A stretch of DNA of 64,000 bases from Sulfurospirillum sp001602955 (GCA_001602955.1 LVAC01000012.1:121894-185893); one strand, 5' to 3'; positions 17,315-26,434 are shown, counted from the stretch's first letter. Notes: a model not told the origin generated them from the sequence alone. Program-made: numbers and translations.

Positions 17315-17518
17315 ATGCACGAGAACAGAAGGGACTTTCTAAAAAAAGCCCTCGGGACGACGGCAGTGGTAGCAACTGCCGGTGCAAGCGGCGTTTTGGC
17401 AAGCTCGAAAGAGAGTGCCAAAGGCGCAAACGGTGTCGTTTATGGGAAATCTCCGAAAAAAGAGATTTTGTATAAAGAGACGGATGCATGGAAGCTCTAC
17501 TATAAGAGATCCTATTAA
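17315..17518 (+). CDS. Small Tat-signal protein of the formate dehydrogenase locus
   Basis: The 67-residue protein starts at the ATG at 17315, 9 bases after a strong GGAGG. An in-frame earlier start at 17198 has no such site and would bury the signal. It begins with a twin-arginine signal (MHENRRDFLKKALGTTAVVA) and ends with 'KEILYKETDAWKLYYKRSY'. This is the small conserved protein that precedes fdhA in many formate dehydrogenase loci. It presumably travels with the enzyme through Tat, or assists its export; its function is not established. It is 14 bases upstream of fdhA. Confidence 0.85.
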   Translation: MHENRRDFLKKALGTTAVVATAGASGVLASSKESAKGANGVVYGKSPKKEILYKETDAWKLYYKRSY

Positions 17519-17532
17519 TCACGGGAGATGAG

Positions 17533-20397
17533 ATGAGTAAAACAGAAAACCCCATACTCTCCTCTAGCAAAATCGGAAGACGCTCATTTTTAAAAATGGC
17601 GGCTCTGGGAAGTGCTAGTTTTGGAGCGGGAAATCTTCTAGCCAAAGAAGATGCGATCAGAGAGGCGAGTGCGGAAGAGGTTAAAAACCCGTTCCCAGGC
17701 TCAAAAACGGTTAAAACGATCTGCTCGATCTGTTCGGCAGGTTGCGGCATCAAAGCCGAAGTGCATAACGGCGTATGGGTAAGACAAGAACCCGCACACG
17801 ACCACCCGATCAGCGAGGGAAGCCACTGTTGTAAGGGTACGGATCAAATCGATTTGACCAAGTCCAAACAACGTATCAAGTACCCGATGAAAAAAGAGAA
17901 TGGACAATGGAAACGTTTAACGTGGGAACAAGCGTTAAATGAGATCTCTTCTAAAATGTTAAAAATTAGAGAAGAGAACGGTCCTGACACATTGATGATG
18001 TTGGGTTCGGCTAAATTTAACAACCAACAATCGTATTACTTTAGAAAATTTGCCGCGTTTTGGGGCACAAATAATATCGATCACGTAGCTAGAATCTGAC
18101 ATAGCGCTTCTGTTGCCGGTGCGGCAAATACATGGGGTTATGGTGCTATGACAAATCACTTTGGTGATGTTGTTGAGAATTCTAAGTTAATTATGATGGT
18201 CGGAGCCAACTCTGCCGTTGCCAATCCAATCGGATTTAAACATTTCCTACAAGCCAAAGATAGAGGCGCGAAGTTGATCGTCGTCGATCCTATCTTTACA
18301 AGAAGTGCTGCTAAAGCGGATATTTACGTGCGTATTCGTCCTGGTACTGACATTGCGTTTGCCTATGGACTTTTACATGTAATCTTTAAAAACGGTTGGG
18401 AAGATAAAGATTTTATCGAGCATAGAACTTATGCGATGGATCAAATCAGAGCCGAAGCTGCTAAATGGACGCCTGAAGAGACCTCCAATGTTACCGGTGC
18501 TTCTATTGAGCTCATCCAACAGGTTGCAGAACTTTACGCTAAAACCAAACCCGCAAGCATTGCATGGTCACTCGGTATTACGCAACACTCTGTAGGAAGC
18601 TCCAATACGCGTATCCTTCCAATTCTTTCACTTGTTACTGGTAATGCGGCACGTCCGGGAGGCGGATGTAATATTATCCGCGGTCACGATAACGTTCAAG
18701 GTGCTACCGATATGTGTAACCTTGCCGACAGCTTACCGGGATACTACGGTTTGGGAAAACCTGCATGGGAATACTATGCAAAAACATGGGGTGTCAGTTT
18801 AGAATACATGCAAAACCGTTTCCACCCTGATCTTGACGATAAGGGCGAGCGTAAATGGATGCACGCCAAAGGTTTCTCACTTGCGAAGTGGTGGCAAGGT
18901 GTTTTACAAGAAGAAAAAACGACCTCTTCCGCTCCGATTCGCGTGCTTTGGGTACAAGGAACGGGAATTACCTCGATGTCTCAGCAGGTGAAAATCAAAG
19001 AAGCCATCGATAAGCTTGACATGTTAATCGTAGCCGAACCGTTTGTGAATGAAGCGGCAATTATTACCGATCGAAAAGACGGTATCTATATCTTGCCGGT
19101 TGCAACGCAATTTGAGTGCGAAGGAACGCTTTCTGCTACCAATCGTTCCGCGCAATGGCGAACGCAAGTGGTAAAACCGCTTTATGAAAGCAAAGCCGAT
19201 CATGAAGTGATGTTCGAGTTTGCGAAAAAATTCGGATTTTACGACGAGTACGTCAAGGGTATGAAAATGCGTGTTGAAAACGGTAACGTCGTTCAGTATA
19301 AAAACGACTTTGTCTGGCCGGACGATGCGGTACGTGAGATTGCTCGTACGGTTAAAAGTATTGGACTTTCCGGTTGGACGCCCGAGCGTCTGCGCAAACA
19401 TCAAGAAAACTGGCATCTCTTCGATCCGTTGACACTCAAAGGTCGCGGCGAAATGGAAGGCGAATATTACGGACTTCCGTGGCCGTGCTGGGATGAAAAA
19501 CATCCGGGTTCGCCGATCCTTTACGATGCCTCTAAACCGGTCAATGAAGGCGGCTTGGGCTTTCGAAATCGTTTCGGTGTTGAGCATAACGGTGATAATT
19601 TACTTGCCGATGAAACCGTGACGCTTCCGGGACAAAAAATCCAAGGCGGTTACCCACAACTTACCAAAGCCAATATCGAAAAAGTGCTCGGTATTACGCT
19701 TAGTGAAGAAGAAAAAGCGCAAATGGGACCAAGTTGGGCGATGGACTTTAGCGGTATTATTCAAAAATACGCTCGAGAGTATGGCGTTTGCGTCTACGGA
19801 AATGCAAGGGCACGTACGATTGTTTGGGAATTCCCAGATCCCGTACCGGTTCATAGAGAGCCTATTCACTCTCCACGTTGGGATTTGGTACAAAAATATC
19901 CGGCACTACCGGATCAAGCCAATAACTTTAGGGTTGCAACACGTTACATCTCTGAGCAAACCAAACAAGACTGGTCCAAAGAGTTCCCGACGATCCTAAC
20001 GTCTATGCGCTTAGTCAACCTCTCAGGGGCTGGTATGTTAGAGCGAACGAGTAAATACCTCTCAAGCATTACGCCGGAGATGTTTGCCAATATTCACCCA
20101 GATCTTGCTTCCAAATATGGCATCGAAGATAAGGGAATGATGTGGATTCACGCGCCTCAGGGTACGAAGATTAAGGTACGGGTTCACTACAACCGTAGCG
20201 TAACGCCGGATCGTATTTGTATGCCGTACAACTTTGCGGGTATTATGCAAGGGGTCGATTTGAGTGCAAATTATCCTGAAGGCGCACGTCCGTATACGAT
20301 CGGTGAAAGTTCCAATACGATCGTTAACTACGGCTTTGACCCGATTACCCAAATCTCAGAGTTCAACGCGGGTCTATGCCGTGTGGAAAAAGCGTAA
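17533..20397 (+). CDS. fdhA: Formate dehydrogenase major subunit with selenocysteine at UGA 18097
   Basis: This is one gene of 955 codons read through the in-frame TGA at 18097-18099, residue 189, as selenocysteine. The protein has 954 residues. A Tat signal (GRRSFLKMAALGSASFGAG) directs it to the periplasm. A [4Fe-4S] motif follows ('CSICSAGCGIK' with a later Cys at 'HCCKG'), then the molybdopterin oxidoreductase core; 'VARI-Sec-HSASVAGAAN' is the known Sec active-site context of formate dehydrogenases, where Sec ligates Mo or W. The C-terminal dinucleotide-binding domain is complete. It oxidises formate to CO2, passing electrons to FdhB and FdhC. A hairpin of the expected type follows the UGA, and selA, selB, selC and selD all lie in this window. 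Confidence 0.96.
18097..18140 (+). promoter_or_regulatory. Bacterial SECIS element of fdhA
   Basis: Downstream of the UGA, TTGCC (18113-18117) pairs with GGCAA (18123-18127) around the loop GGTGC. The GGU in the loop occupies the seventh codon after UGA, the same codon as the loop GGU in the well-known E. coli fdhF SECIS. This is where SelB is expected to bind. Confidence 0.75.
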
Positions 20398-20406
20398 GGA
20401 GACACC

Positions 20407-21039
20407 ATGGAAAATACCAATAGCCGATTAAAATTCTATTGCGATACGGATCGCTGTATCGAATGTTTTGCATGTGTGGTTGCGTGCCAAAATGCTCACG
20501 AATTACCCGTGGGCATTGCCCGCCGTAAAGTCGTGACGCTGGGCGACGGCGTCGAAGGTCAAGAGACGTCGATCTCGATTGCGTGTATGCATTGTGCCGA
20601 CGCACCGTGCTCGCAAGTCTGTCCGGTGGATTGTTTTTATATCCGAGCCGACGGTATCGTGCTTCACGATAAAGAAAAATGTATCGGATGCGGATACTGC
20701 TTGTACGCATGCCCGTTCGGTGCTCCGCAGTTCCCGCGTGATGGCGTTTTCGGCGCCAAAGGGGCGATGGACAAATGTACGATGTGTGCCGGCGGTCCAT
20801 TAGAGACCAACTCCGAACACGAGCGAGAACGTTACGGTCAAAACCGTATCTCGGAAGGTAAAGTACCCGTATGTGCGGCAATGTGTTCGACCAATGCGCT
20901 TCTCATCGGAACTTCCGAGAAAGTGTCCGAGCTTTACCGTACCCGTGTGCTCGCTCGCGGTCAAAGCAAAGAGGCGAACAACTCGTATATTTGGAATATG
21001 GCGTATAACAAACAAGGTAGAAAGGGGCTAACGCAATGA
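20407..21039 (+). CDS. fdhB: Formate dehydrogenase iron-sulfur subunit
   Basis: The 210-residue protein has four ferredoxin-type Cys groups: 'CIECFACVVACQ' (about 18-29), 'CMHCADAPCSQVCP' (about 59-72), 'CIGCGYCLYACP' (about 92-103) and 'CTMCAGG' with later 'CAAMCSTNAL'. It is the four-[4Fe-4S] subunit that carries electrons from FdhA to the cytochrome b subunit. It has no signal of its own and is expected to be exported together with FdhA. The ATG follows AAGGAGACACC, 9 bases after the fdhA stop, and the stop overlaps fdhC by 4 bases. Confidence 0.95.
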   Translation: MENTNSRLKFYCDTDRCIECFACVVACQNAHELPVGIARRKVVTLGDGVEGQETSISIACMHCADAPCSQVCPVDCFYIRADGIVLHDKEKCIGCGYCLYACPFGAPQFPRDGVFGAKGAMDKCTMCAGGPLETNSEHERERYGQNRISEGKVPVCAAMCSTNALLIGTSEKVSELYRTRVLARGQSKEANNSYIWNMAYNKQGRKGLTQ

Positions 21040-21935
21040 AGAAACGATGGATAGTACTTTTAAGCACACTGCTAAGTATGTCGTCTCTTTATGCCATTAG
21101 CGTGAGTCAATTCGATAGTCCGTTGTACGGAACGGCGATGCTCAATGCGATTCCCAATTACCATGCGTTTGGAGAAGTGTTTACGCTTCTTCAACGCGAA
21201 TGGTTCTGGAAAGGCTTTTTGATCGCACTGTTTCTGGTTCCCGTTGCGGGAGGCATTCACTATTTACTGATCGGACCTAAAGTGTTTTCGCATCACGGAA
21301 AGAAGGTTTTTGCGTTTAGCGTTTTGATGCGCGTCATGCACAATCTTGCGGCCCTTTCGTTTTTAGTCATCGTGCCTACGGGCTTTGTTATGGCATTCGG
21401 AGATTTTTTCGGCGGCGGTATGTTTGTGAGGATTTGTAAGAACTTACACGGTTTGGCAACACCCGTGTTTGCGATTACGGTTCTTCCGATGATTATTGCT
21501 TGGATTAGGGATATGTTCCCTAATAACGACGACGTAAAATGGATGATGATCGTGGGCGGTTACCTCTCCAAAGAGAAAAAACCCGTCCCCGCAGGTAAGT
21601 TTAACGCCGGACAAAAAGCATGGTTTTGGATCGCGATGCCAGGCGGTATCGTGATGATTATTACCGGAGCGTTGATGTTCTTTTTAAACAAGGATCTCTC
21701 ACCGGTTGCTACGATGTTGGGTATGAGCCAAATCGACCTGCTACGTCTTAGTGCGATCGTTCACAATATCTTAGGTATGGTCGTCGCTACGTTCTTTATG
21801 GTGCATGTCTATATGGCGGCGATTGCCATCAAAGGTGCGATTCATTCGATGATTACGGGTTATAAAGAAGAAGAGGAAGTTGCCATCCTTCACAGCTCTT
21901 GGTACAAGAAGCTCAAAGAAGAGGGCAAGGTTTAA
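21036..21935 (+). CDS. fdhC: Formate dehydrogenase cytochrome b subunit
   Basis: The 299-residue membrane protein has an N-terminal signal-like segment, then four main spans (about 58-80, 95-120, 200-220 and 240-265), as in FdnI-type b556 subunits. Histidines in the spans ('VMRVMHNLAALSF', 'KNLHGLATPVF', 'SAIVHNILGMVV', 'FMVHVYMAA') are candidate ligands of two b hemes. It accepts electrons from FdhB and reduces menaquinone. It is the last gene of the operon; a strong hairpin follows at 21961. Confidence 0.93.
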   Translation: MKKRWIVLLSTLLSMSSLYAISVSQFDSPLYGTAMLNAIPNYHAFGEVFTLLQREWFWKGFLIALFLVPVAGGIHYLLIGPKVFSHHGKKVFAFSVLMRVMHNLAALSFLVIVPTGFVMAFGDFFGGGMFVRICKNLHGLATPVFAITVLPMIIAWIRDMFPNNDDVKWMMIVGGYLSKEKKPVPAGKFNAGQKAWFWIAMPGGIVMIITGALMFFLNKDLSPVATMLGMSQIDLLRLSAIVHNILGMVVATFFMVHVYMAAIAIKGAIHSMITGYKEEEEVAILHSSWYKKLKEEGKV

Positions 21936-21960
21936 TTAGCCTTACATGTAGGCTTACATG

Positions 21961-21996
21961 TCAAAGAACGAAGCGATTTTTTTCTTCGTTCTTTGA
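21961..21996. terminator. Bidirectional terminator after fdhC and DUF190 gene
   Basis: A perfect 13-bp inverted repeat (TCAAAGAACGAAG) encloses a T-rich loop, between convergent fdhC and the DUF190 gene. Two ACATGT motifs lie just before it. Confidence 0.8.
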
Positions 21997-21997
21997 T

Positions 21998-22309
21998 TTA
22001 AATTGTTCCGAATTCAATGGCGGTTTTGGTGTAAAAGATCCCCAAATTTTCTTCACTTAAAAGTGCAAAAAGTTTTTCACACTCTGCTTCGTCTACATTC
22101 ATAATCACTTCCACGGGCTCATCGGCCAGTTCAAAAAAAGAAGACGAGTGTAGTTTTCCGTCACGTCCGATACCTTGCGCGGCATTTAAAAGCGTCACGC
22201 CTTTAATCTCCAATGCTTCCGCGGTTTTCATCAACCAGCGGCTAATCGGTTCTCCGTTAGGGTGTTTGCGACTTTGTAGGGTTGAAAATACGAGTTGAAA
22301 TCCTTTCAT
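21998..22309 (-). CDS. DUF190 protein linked to the fluoride channel gene
   Basis: The 103-residue protein fits DUF190: a ferredoxin-like alpha/beta domain related to PII proteins, with 'SRWLMKTAEALEIKGVTLLNAAQGIGRDGKLHSS' and the terminal segment 'LGIFYTKTAIEFG'. DUF190 genes commonly sit beside crcB. It overlaps crcB by 4 bases, so they are translationally coupled. A regulatory role on the channel has been suggested for this association but is not shown. Confidence 0.85.
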   Translation of the reverse strand: MKGFQLVFSTLQSRKHPNGEPISRWLMKTAEALEIKGVTLLNAAQGIGRDGKLHSSSFFELADEPVEVIMNVDEAECEKLFALLSEENLGIFYTKTAIEFGTI

Positions 22310-22695
22310 AAACTTCCTTTGTGTATTAAAGTATAGCTGGCAATGCCTAGAAGCGTCATAGCGATCGAACCCATGACATGTAAGAAAATTGCAAAAAGGC
22401 TTATGCCTAAACGTCCCGATTGAATGAGCGTGACGATCTCGGCACTGAAGGTACTAAACGTCGTGAGTCCCCCTAAAAATCCCGTGATAATAAAAAGCCG
22501 CCATTCGGGAGCAAGTGCCGTATTGGACGCAAAAAAAGCGATAAAAAAACCTATGAGATAACCGCCGAGTAAATTGGCTCCCAGCGTTCCGAGTGGAATA
22601 GACGGCGTGAGACTATTGAGCTTTGTGCCTAAAAACCAACGTAAAAGCGCACCGAAACCCGCACCCGAAAAAATAGCGACGAGGGTAGATACCAT
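22306..22695 (-). CDS. crcB: Fluoride channel CrcB/Fluc
   Basis: The 129-residue protein has four membrane spans and the CrcB signatures 'GAGFGALLRWFLG', 'PLGTLGANLLGGYLIGF' and 'TGFLGGLTTFSTFSAE'. Fluc proteins form dual-topology dimers that let cytoplasmic fluoride leak out. There is no fluoride (crcB) riboswitch visible in the 115 bp upstream. It is coupled by a 4-base overlap to the DUF190 gene. Confidence 0.93.
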   Translation of the reverse strand: MVSTLVAIFSGAGFGALLRWFLGTKLNSLTPSIPLGTLGANLLGGYLIGFFIAFFASNTALAPEWRLFIITGFLGGLTTFSTFSAEIVTLIQSGRLGISLFAIFLHVMGSIAMTLLGIASYTLIHKGSL

Positions 22696-22810
22696 CTCTA
22701 AGACCTTGCATGAAATTTTACGCGATTATAGCATAACAAAGTCGTGCTGTCTTGACAGACTATAACGCTTTAATGTAGCATTGAAATACTTTTCATCCAA
22801 GGAGTTTCCA

Positions 22811-23020
22811 ATGAAATACGGTGCACGAAACGAGATTGTTGCAACGGTCAAAAAGATCAAAAAAGGCGAAGTGATGTGCCAAGTCGATGTGGGCGACATT
22901 TTAGCCGGTAAAATGAGCTCGGTTATGACGATGGAGTCTATTGAAGAGATGGGGCTCAAAGAGGGCGACAAAGTTAAAGTCGTCGTTAAAGCGGTAAACG
23001 TCCTTTTGATCAAAGAGTAA
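22811..23020 (+). CDS. mop: Molbindin (single TOBE/Mop domain)
   Basis: The 69-residue protein starts at 22811 after AAGGAGTTTCC. It is one Mop/TOBE domain: 'GARNEIVATVKKIKKGEVMC', 'EVMCQVDVGD', 'SSVMTMESIEEMGLKEGDKV' and 'VVKAVNVLLIKE'. Molbindins oligomerise and store or buffer molybdate or tungstate in the cytoplasm. It opens the molybdenum-related region and converges with the methyltransferase gene, sharing a hairpin terminator. Confidence 0.9.
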   Translation: MKYGARNEIVATVKKIKKGEVMCQVDVGDILAGKMSSVMTMESIEEMGLKEGDKVKVVVKAVNVLLIKE

Positions 23021-23028
23021 AAAGTCGG

Positions 23029-23050
23029 CGAAGATGCGTAGGCATCTTCG
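23029..23050. terminator. Bidirectional hairpin between mop and methyltransferase gene
   Basis: CGAAGATGC and GCATCTTCG form a 9-bp stem with a GTAG loop, located exactly between the convergent stop codons. Confidence 0.75.
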
Positions 23051-23812
23051 TTACTTATACCATACGACGATGCCTTTTTCCGCTTTGGTCGTAATATGCA
23101 CTTTGTCTTGATCGCTGCTATTGGCTGCCAATAAACGTTTGATCACACTTTCTTGCGGTGTAATTTCGCGCCTTTGGAGTTGCTCGTACGCATACTTTTT
23201 TGCCTCTTCCGGCGTATAAATTTCCGTCCATGAGGTCTCAAAGAACGTGTGGTGATAACGCATCGATTTTTGTTCTAAACGATCCATAAACTGGCGGGTT
23301 TTAAAACACCCGTTAGAGCTACAGTCGTCTTCGATACCGTGCGCTTGCATGAGTGCATCGACGAAAAGGTTGGTTCGGTAAGAGCCCCAACCGACGTAAA
23401 TACCCATCGTATCGGAAGATGCCATCATCTTTTCTATTTTTTCTTCCGAGTTGATCGCAGGCGTCATCGAGGCTAAAACGATGTCGTAGGTATTTTCGTC
23501 TGCGAACGCTTCCCAATCGCTTTGATGCGTTTGAATCGCTTCGTGAACGCCGTGTGCATGTGCGTCTTCGCGTAAAGCTTTTAACATACCGCTAGAGACG
23601 TCCACGGCAGTCACGCGCGCTCCTTTAAGTGCTAAAGGAATGGCGATCGTTCCCGTTCCCGATCCGATGTCTAAAATGCTTTTATTTTCAAAGCAAACCC
23701 CTTTATCCTCACACCAGTTTAAAATAAATTGGACGTCTTTACGCATAGAATCGTCGTAAAAACGTGGGTAGCGTTTTGCCATCGCTTCCCAAACAGCATT
23801 TTTCTCTTCCAT
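23051..23812 (-). CDS. SAM-dependent methyltransferase, paralogue 1
   Basis: The 253-residue protein starts at the ATG at 23812 after CGGAGTTTC; a GTG ten codons upstream lacks a good site. It is a class I methyltransferase: motif I 'ILDIGSGTGTIAIPLALKG', motif II 'VTAVDVSSGML', motif IV-like 'YDIVLASMTPAIN'. It is clearly paralogous to the gene at 25652 along its full length ('WEAMAKRYPRFYDDSMRKDVQ' against 'WDTMAERYPHYDDPAMQKDVQ'). The two flank the radical SAM fusion gene in one minus-strand operon. The substrate is unknown. The operon lies behind a ModE-like box, so the substrate may be part of metal-complex metabolism; that is inference. Confidence 0.8.
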   Translation of the reverse strand: MEEKNAVWEAMAKRYPRFYDDSMRKDVQFILNWCEDKGVCFENKSILDIGSGTGTIAIPLALKGARVTAVDVSSGMLKALREDAHAHGVHEAIQTHQSDWEAFADENTYDIVLASMTPAINSEEKIEKMMASSDTMGIYVGWGSYRTNLFVDALMQAHGIEDDCSSNGCFKTRQFMDRLEQKSMRYHHTFFETSWTEIYTPEEAKKYAYEQLQRREITPQESVIKRLLAANSSDQDKVHITTKAEKGIVVWYK

Positions 23813-23861
23813 GAAACTCCGTTTTTTTTGATGGGCACTCACGCCCTTTTCGTAACGCTTA

Positions 23862-25640
23862 TTATAGTCGATTTAAACGATGATCGCGACTGGGTTTTGC
23901 AAACGAACGGTTGAGCATCGATGCTTCAAACGTTTGGCGATAAAATTGTTTGTAAAAAAGCGTCGCTTCGTGATGAATATCGAAATGAAAAATCTCGGGA
24001 TGGAGCATATCGGCGATATACATCAACCCCAAAATCCACCGCGGGCTTCCAAAATCGAAACAGGGATAAGGGTGCGTATACACGCGATGTTGCTTGATTG
24101 CTTCGACGTCGATTTGCTCTTCGCGACAGGCGTCGTAAAACGCTTCTAAAGGAGAGTCTAAAAACGAAGAGATAAAAATGACGTCCGGATTGAGTTTAAG
24201 TAGCTCTTCGCGCGTAATTTTGCGTCCCGGACGACCGTCTAAAACCAACGTTTTATTGAGGCTCATACCTCCTGCCAATTCGACCAGTTGGTTTTCTAGG
24301 CGCGTATCTTCGAGTGCAAACAGAGGTTTACCCATCACGTAGTAAACGCGAGGGCGTTGCGTGACTTCTTTGAGGGCATCGACGATCGTATCGATTTTGT
24401 TGCGCATGTAAGCGATCAACGCATCGGCATTTTCTTCTTTTCCGACGAGACGCGCTAAAAAAAGAATCGTAGCGGCATAATCGTCGAAATTTTGAATATC
24501 GACATGAAGCTTTTTAAGGCCGTTATCCGCTAAAAGTTCTTCCCAACAGCGCGTCACGTCGTGTTGGTTGTCGACGCCGAGCGCGACCAGCGTTCCCTCG
24601 ACGATCTCTAGTGCGCGCGTCATCGGATAGCCGCCTTCAAAGCCCTCTTCGTCGAAAACGTTTTGCGAAGGAGCACCCGTAATCGCAAGCGTGTGAGCGC
24701 ATTTCGTGCATCGACCGTCTTTAAAATGGTGGATGCGTCGTAGCTTGGAGCCCATCGGTCCGTAAAAATCGCGTTCGAAGACAAGCGCACCGCAGGCAGG
24801 GCAATAGGTATGAATACATTCGCTTCCGGGGGAGTTAAACAAATAAACGTAATCTAAACGGCTTTTGAGCGTTTGATAAAGCGTTTCCGATTCTTGAATG
24901 GAGGGTTCGTCTTCAAGTGCGGCATCGTCGATCGGAATAAAGCGCATTAATTGCAACGGTATGCTTTTCGAAAGTGTTGCCAAGTGCTCGGCAATGGCGA
25001 CGACTTCGCTTTCATTGCCTTTTTTGTGAATGCACGCAACTTCGACGTGAACGCCTTTTTGCACCAGATATTCGATATTGCGCAGTACCGGTTTATAGCT
25101 ATTTGCGTGACAGCTACGGTAGATTGCGTTGCTTAGCCCTTTGAGCCCGATGTTGATAAAATCAAGGTAAGGGATTAACATGTCAAGCGTCTTCAACGTA
25201 AAATAGCCGTTACTCGAACAGCCCGTCACGAGTCCTGCTTGTTTGGCGAGTTTGCAAACTTCCAAAAACGTGAAAAACGATGCCAACGGGTCGTTCATCA
25301 AAAACGCGATGCCCGTGCAGTTAAGGCTTTGCGCTTTTTGAACGATTTGTTCAGGGCTCAGTACATGTAAAGCTTTGGAGTCCGTATCCATCTCTTTGGC
25401 GACGACCGTGGAGATGCAACCGTCGCAATCGAAATTACAACCCGTGGTGCTGATTTGTAAAAATTTGGCACGCGGGTGAAAGTGCAAAACCGGCATCGTT
25501 TCCGCCGAAATAGGTGCCGTAACCAGATAGGTATGGGCAAAGCGTTCGTGAATCGCACCCTCGCGGCATTCGTAACGATGGCATTCCCCGATACTTCCTT
25601 CTTCCATATGACAGCGTCTTTCGCAAATAAAGCAGACCAT
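23862..25640 (-). CDS. AmmeMemoRadiSam-type radical SAM enzyme fused to a MolA/BtuF-like binding domain
   Basis: The 592-residue protein starts at the ATG at 25640 after AAAAGGTCGCTTC. The N-terminal half resembles the radical SAM enzymes of the AmmeMemoRadiSam type: a Cys pair region 'CFICERRCHMEEGSIGEC', the cluster motif 'GCNFDCDGC' (CX3CX2C), 'NDPLASFFTFLEVC' and a zinc-ribbon 'YCPACGALVFERDFYG...CTKC'. From about residue 325 the sequence turns into a periplasmic-binding-protein-like domain: 'RVYYVMGKPLFALEDTRLE', 'VELAGG', 'LKLNPDVIFISSF' and 'PRWILGLMYIADMLHPEIF', parallel to the binding proteins at 26524 and 30893. It has no signal peptide, so this domain would sit in the cytoplasm. 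It may hold the metal complex or ligand while the radical SAM domain acts. Function unknown. Confidence 0.8.
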   Translation of the reverse strand: MVCFICERRCHMEEGSIGECHRYECREGAIHERFAHTYLVTAPISAETMPVLHFHPRAKFLQISTTGCNFDCDGCISTVVAKEMDTDSKALHVLSPEQIVQKAQSLNCTGIAFLMNDPLASFFTFLEVCKLAKQAGLVTGCSSNGYFTLKTLDMLIPYLDFINIGLKGLSNAIYRSCHANSYKPVLRNIEYLVQKGVHVEVACIHKKGNESEVVAIAEHLATLSKSIPLQLMRFIPIDDAALEDEPSIQESETLYQTLKSRLDYVYLFNSPGSECIHTYCPACGALVFERDFYGPMGSKLRRIHHFKDGRCTKCAHTLAITGAPSQNVFDEEGFEGGYPMTRALEIVEGTLVALGVDNQHDVTRCWEELLADNGLKKLHVDIQNFDDYAATILFLARLVGKEENADALIAYMRNKIDTIVDALKEVTQRPRVYYVMGKPLFALEDTRLENQLVELAGGMSLNKTLVLDGRPGRKITREELLKLNPDVIFISSFLDSPLEAFYDACREEQIDVEAIKQHRVYTHPYPCFDFGSPRWILGLMYIADMLHPEIFHFDIHHEATLFYKQFYRQTFEASMLNRSFAKPSRDHRLNRL

Positions 25641-25651
25641 GAAGCGACCTT

Positions 25652-26434
25652 TTAAATATGTTTGGGGCAAGAAGAGGGGTATTTGGAAAACAACACCATC
25701 CCTTTTTCGGCTTGCGTTTCGATTTTGACCGTTTCCTCGTGCATAAAATCGCGAATAATCGCATCGACTTTGCGCTCATCGGGTGAGAGATTTTTTCGGG
25801 CAAGCTGCTCCGCGGCATACGTTTTAGCTTCGTCGTACGTGTAGGTCTCTTCCCATGCGGTTGTGAAAAATTCGTAACTATATGTGAGCTCTTTCGTGTC
25901 GAGGTAATGCATAAAATCGGCAACTTTGATGCAACCTCCCGACATTTTTTCGGGGGCATCGTGCGCTTGCATCAACGCTTCGAGAAAAGCGTTGGTTTTG
26001 TAGCGTCCCCAACCGACATAAAGCCCCATCGCATGGGTTGCGCTTAACATTTTATCGATATGGCTTTCTTGGGAAATAGCAGGCGTCATCGAAGCAAGAA
26101 CGATGTCGAAGGTTTGCGTGAGCGGAAAACTTTCCCAATCGCTTTGATACGATGTGAGATAGGCACGGAGCTTGAGAGCTTCGGCATCGCTCTTGAGGGC
26201 ATCTAACATACCGCGTGAAAGGTCAATCGCGGTGACGCGAGCCTTTTCAAGGGCTAAAGGGATCGAAACCGTACCGGTTCCGCAGCCGATGTCCAAAAGA
26301 GAGCGGCCGTTAAAATCGAGCCCTTGACTTTTTGCCCATGCAAGAACGCGTTGCACGTCCTTTTGCATCGCAGGATCGTCATAATGCGGATAACGCTCCG
26401 CCATCGTATCCCAAAACGAGTGATTGAATTCCAT
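25652..26434 (-). CDS. SAM-dependent methyltransferase, paralogue 2
   Basis: The 260-residue class I methyltransferase has 'LLDIGCGTGTVSIPLALEKA' (motif I), 'VTAIDLSRGMLDAL' (motif II) and 'FDIVLASMTPAISQES' (motif IV region). It is the first gene of the minus-strand operon that continues with the radical SAM fusion (11 bases between) and paralogue 1. A 24-bp ModE-like box lies at 26452-26475, 18 bases upstream of its start. No corrinoid- or rRNA-methyltransferase motif is evident. Conserved 'GLYVGWGRYKTNAF' is shared with paralogue 1 and may be substrate-specific. Confidence 0.8.
   Translation of the reverse strand: MEFNHSFWDTMAERYPHYDDPAMQKDVQRVLAWAKSQGLDFNGRSLLDIGCGTGTVSIPLALEKARVTAIDLSRGMLDALKSDAEALKLRAYLTSYQSDWESFPLTQTFDIVLASMTPAISQESHIDKMLSATHAMGLYVGWGRYKTNAFLEALMQAHDAPEKMSGGCIKVADFMHYLDTKELTYSYEFFTTAWEETYTYDEAKTYAAEQLARKNLSPDERKVDAIIRDFMHEETVKIETQAEKGMVLFSKYPSSCPKHI

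Noticed and set aside
17533..18099. fdhA as a truncated pseudogene followed by a separate 749-residue gene
   Set aside because: The TGA lies exactly at the Sec position of formate dehydrogenases, the frame continues without change, a hairpin follows, and the whole Sec machinery is present.
19024..19587. Long antisense open frames within fdhA (also 20062-20352 and 20363-20881)
   Set aside because: They are shadows of strongly biased codons in the well-supported fdhA and fdhB genes; their translations match nothing and lack ribosome sites.
22744..22767. ModE-like box before mop
   Set aside because: Only the right half (ACTATAACG) fits; the left half does not match the pattern of the other sites.
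22696..22810. Fluoride riboswitch before crcB
   Set aside because: None of the conserved crcB-motif segments is recognisable in the upstream gap.
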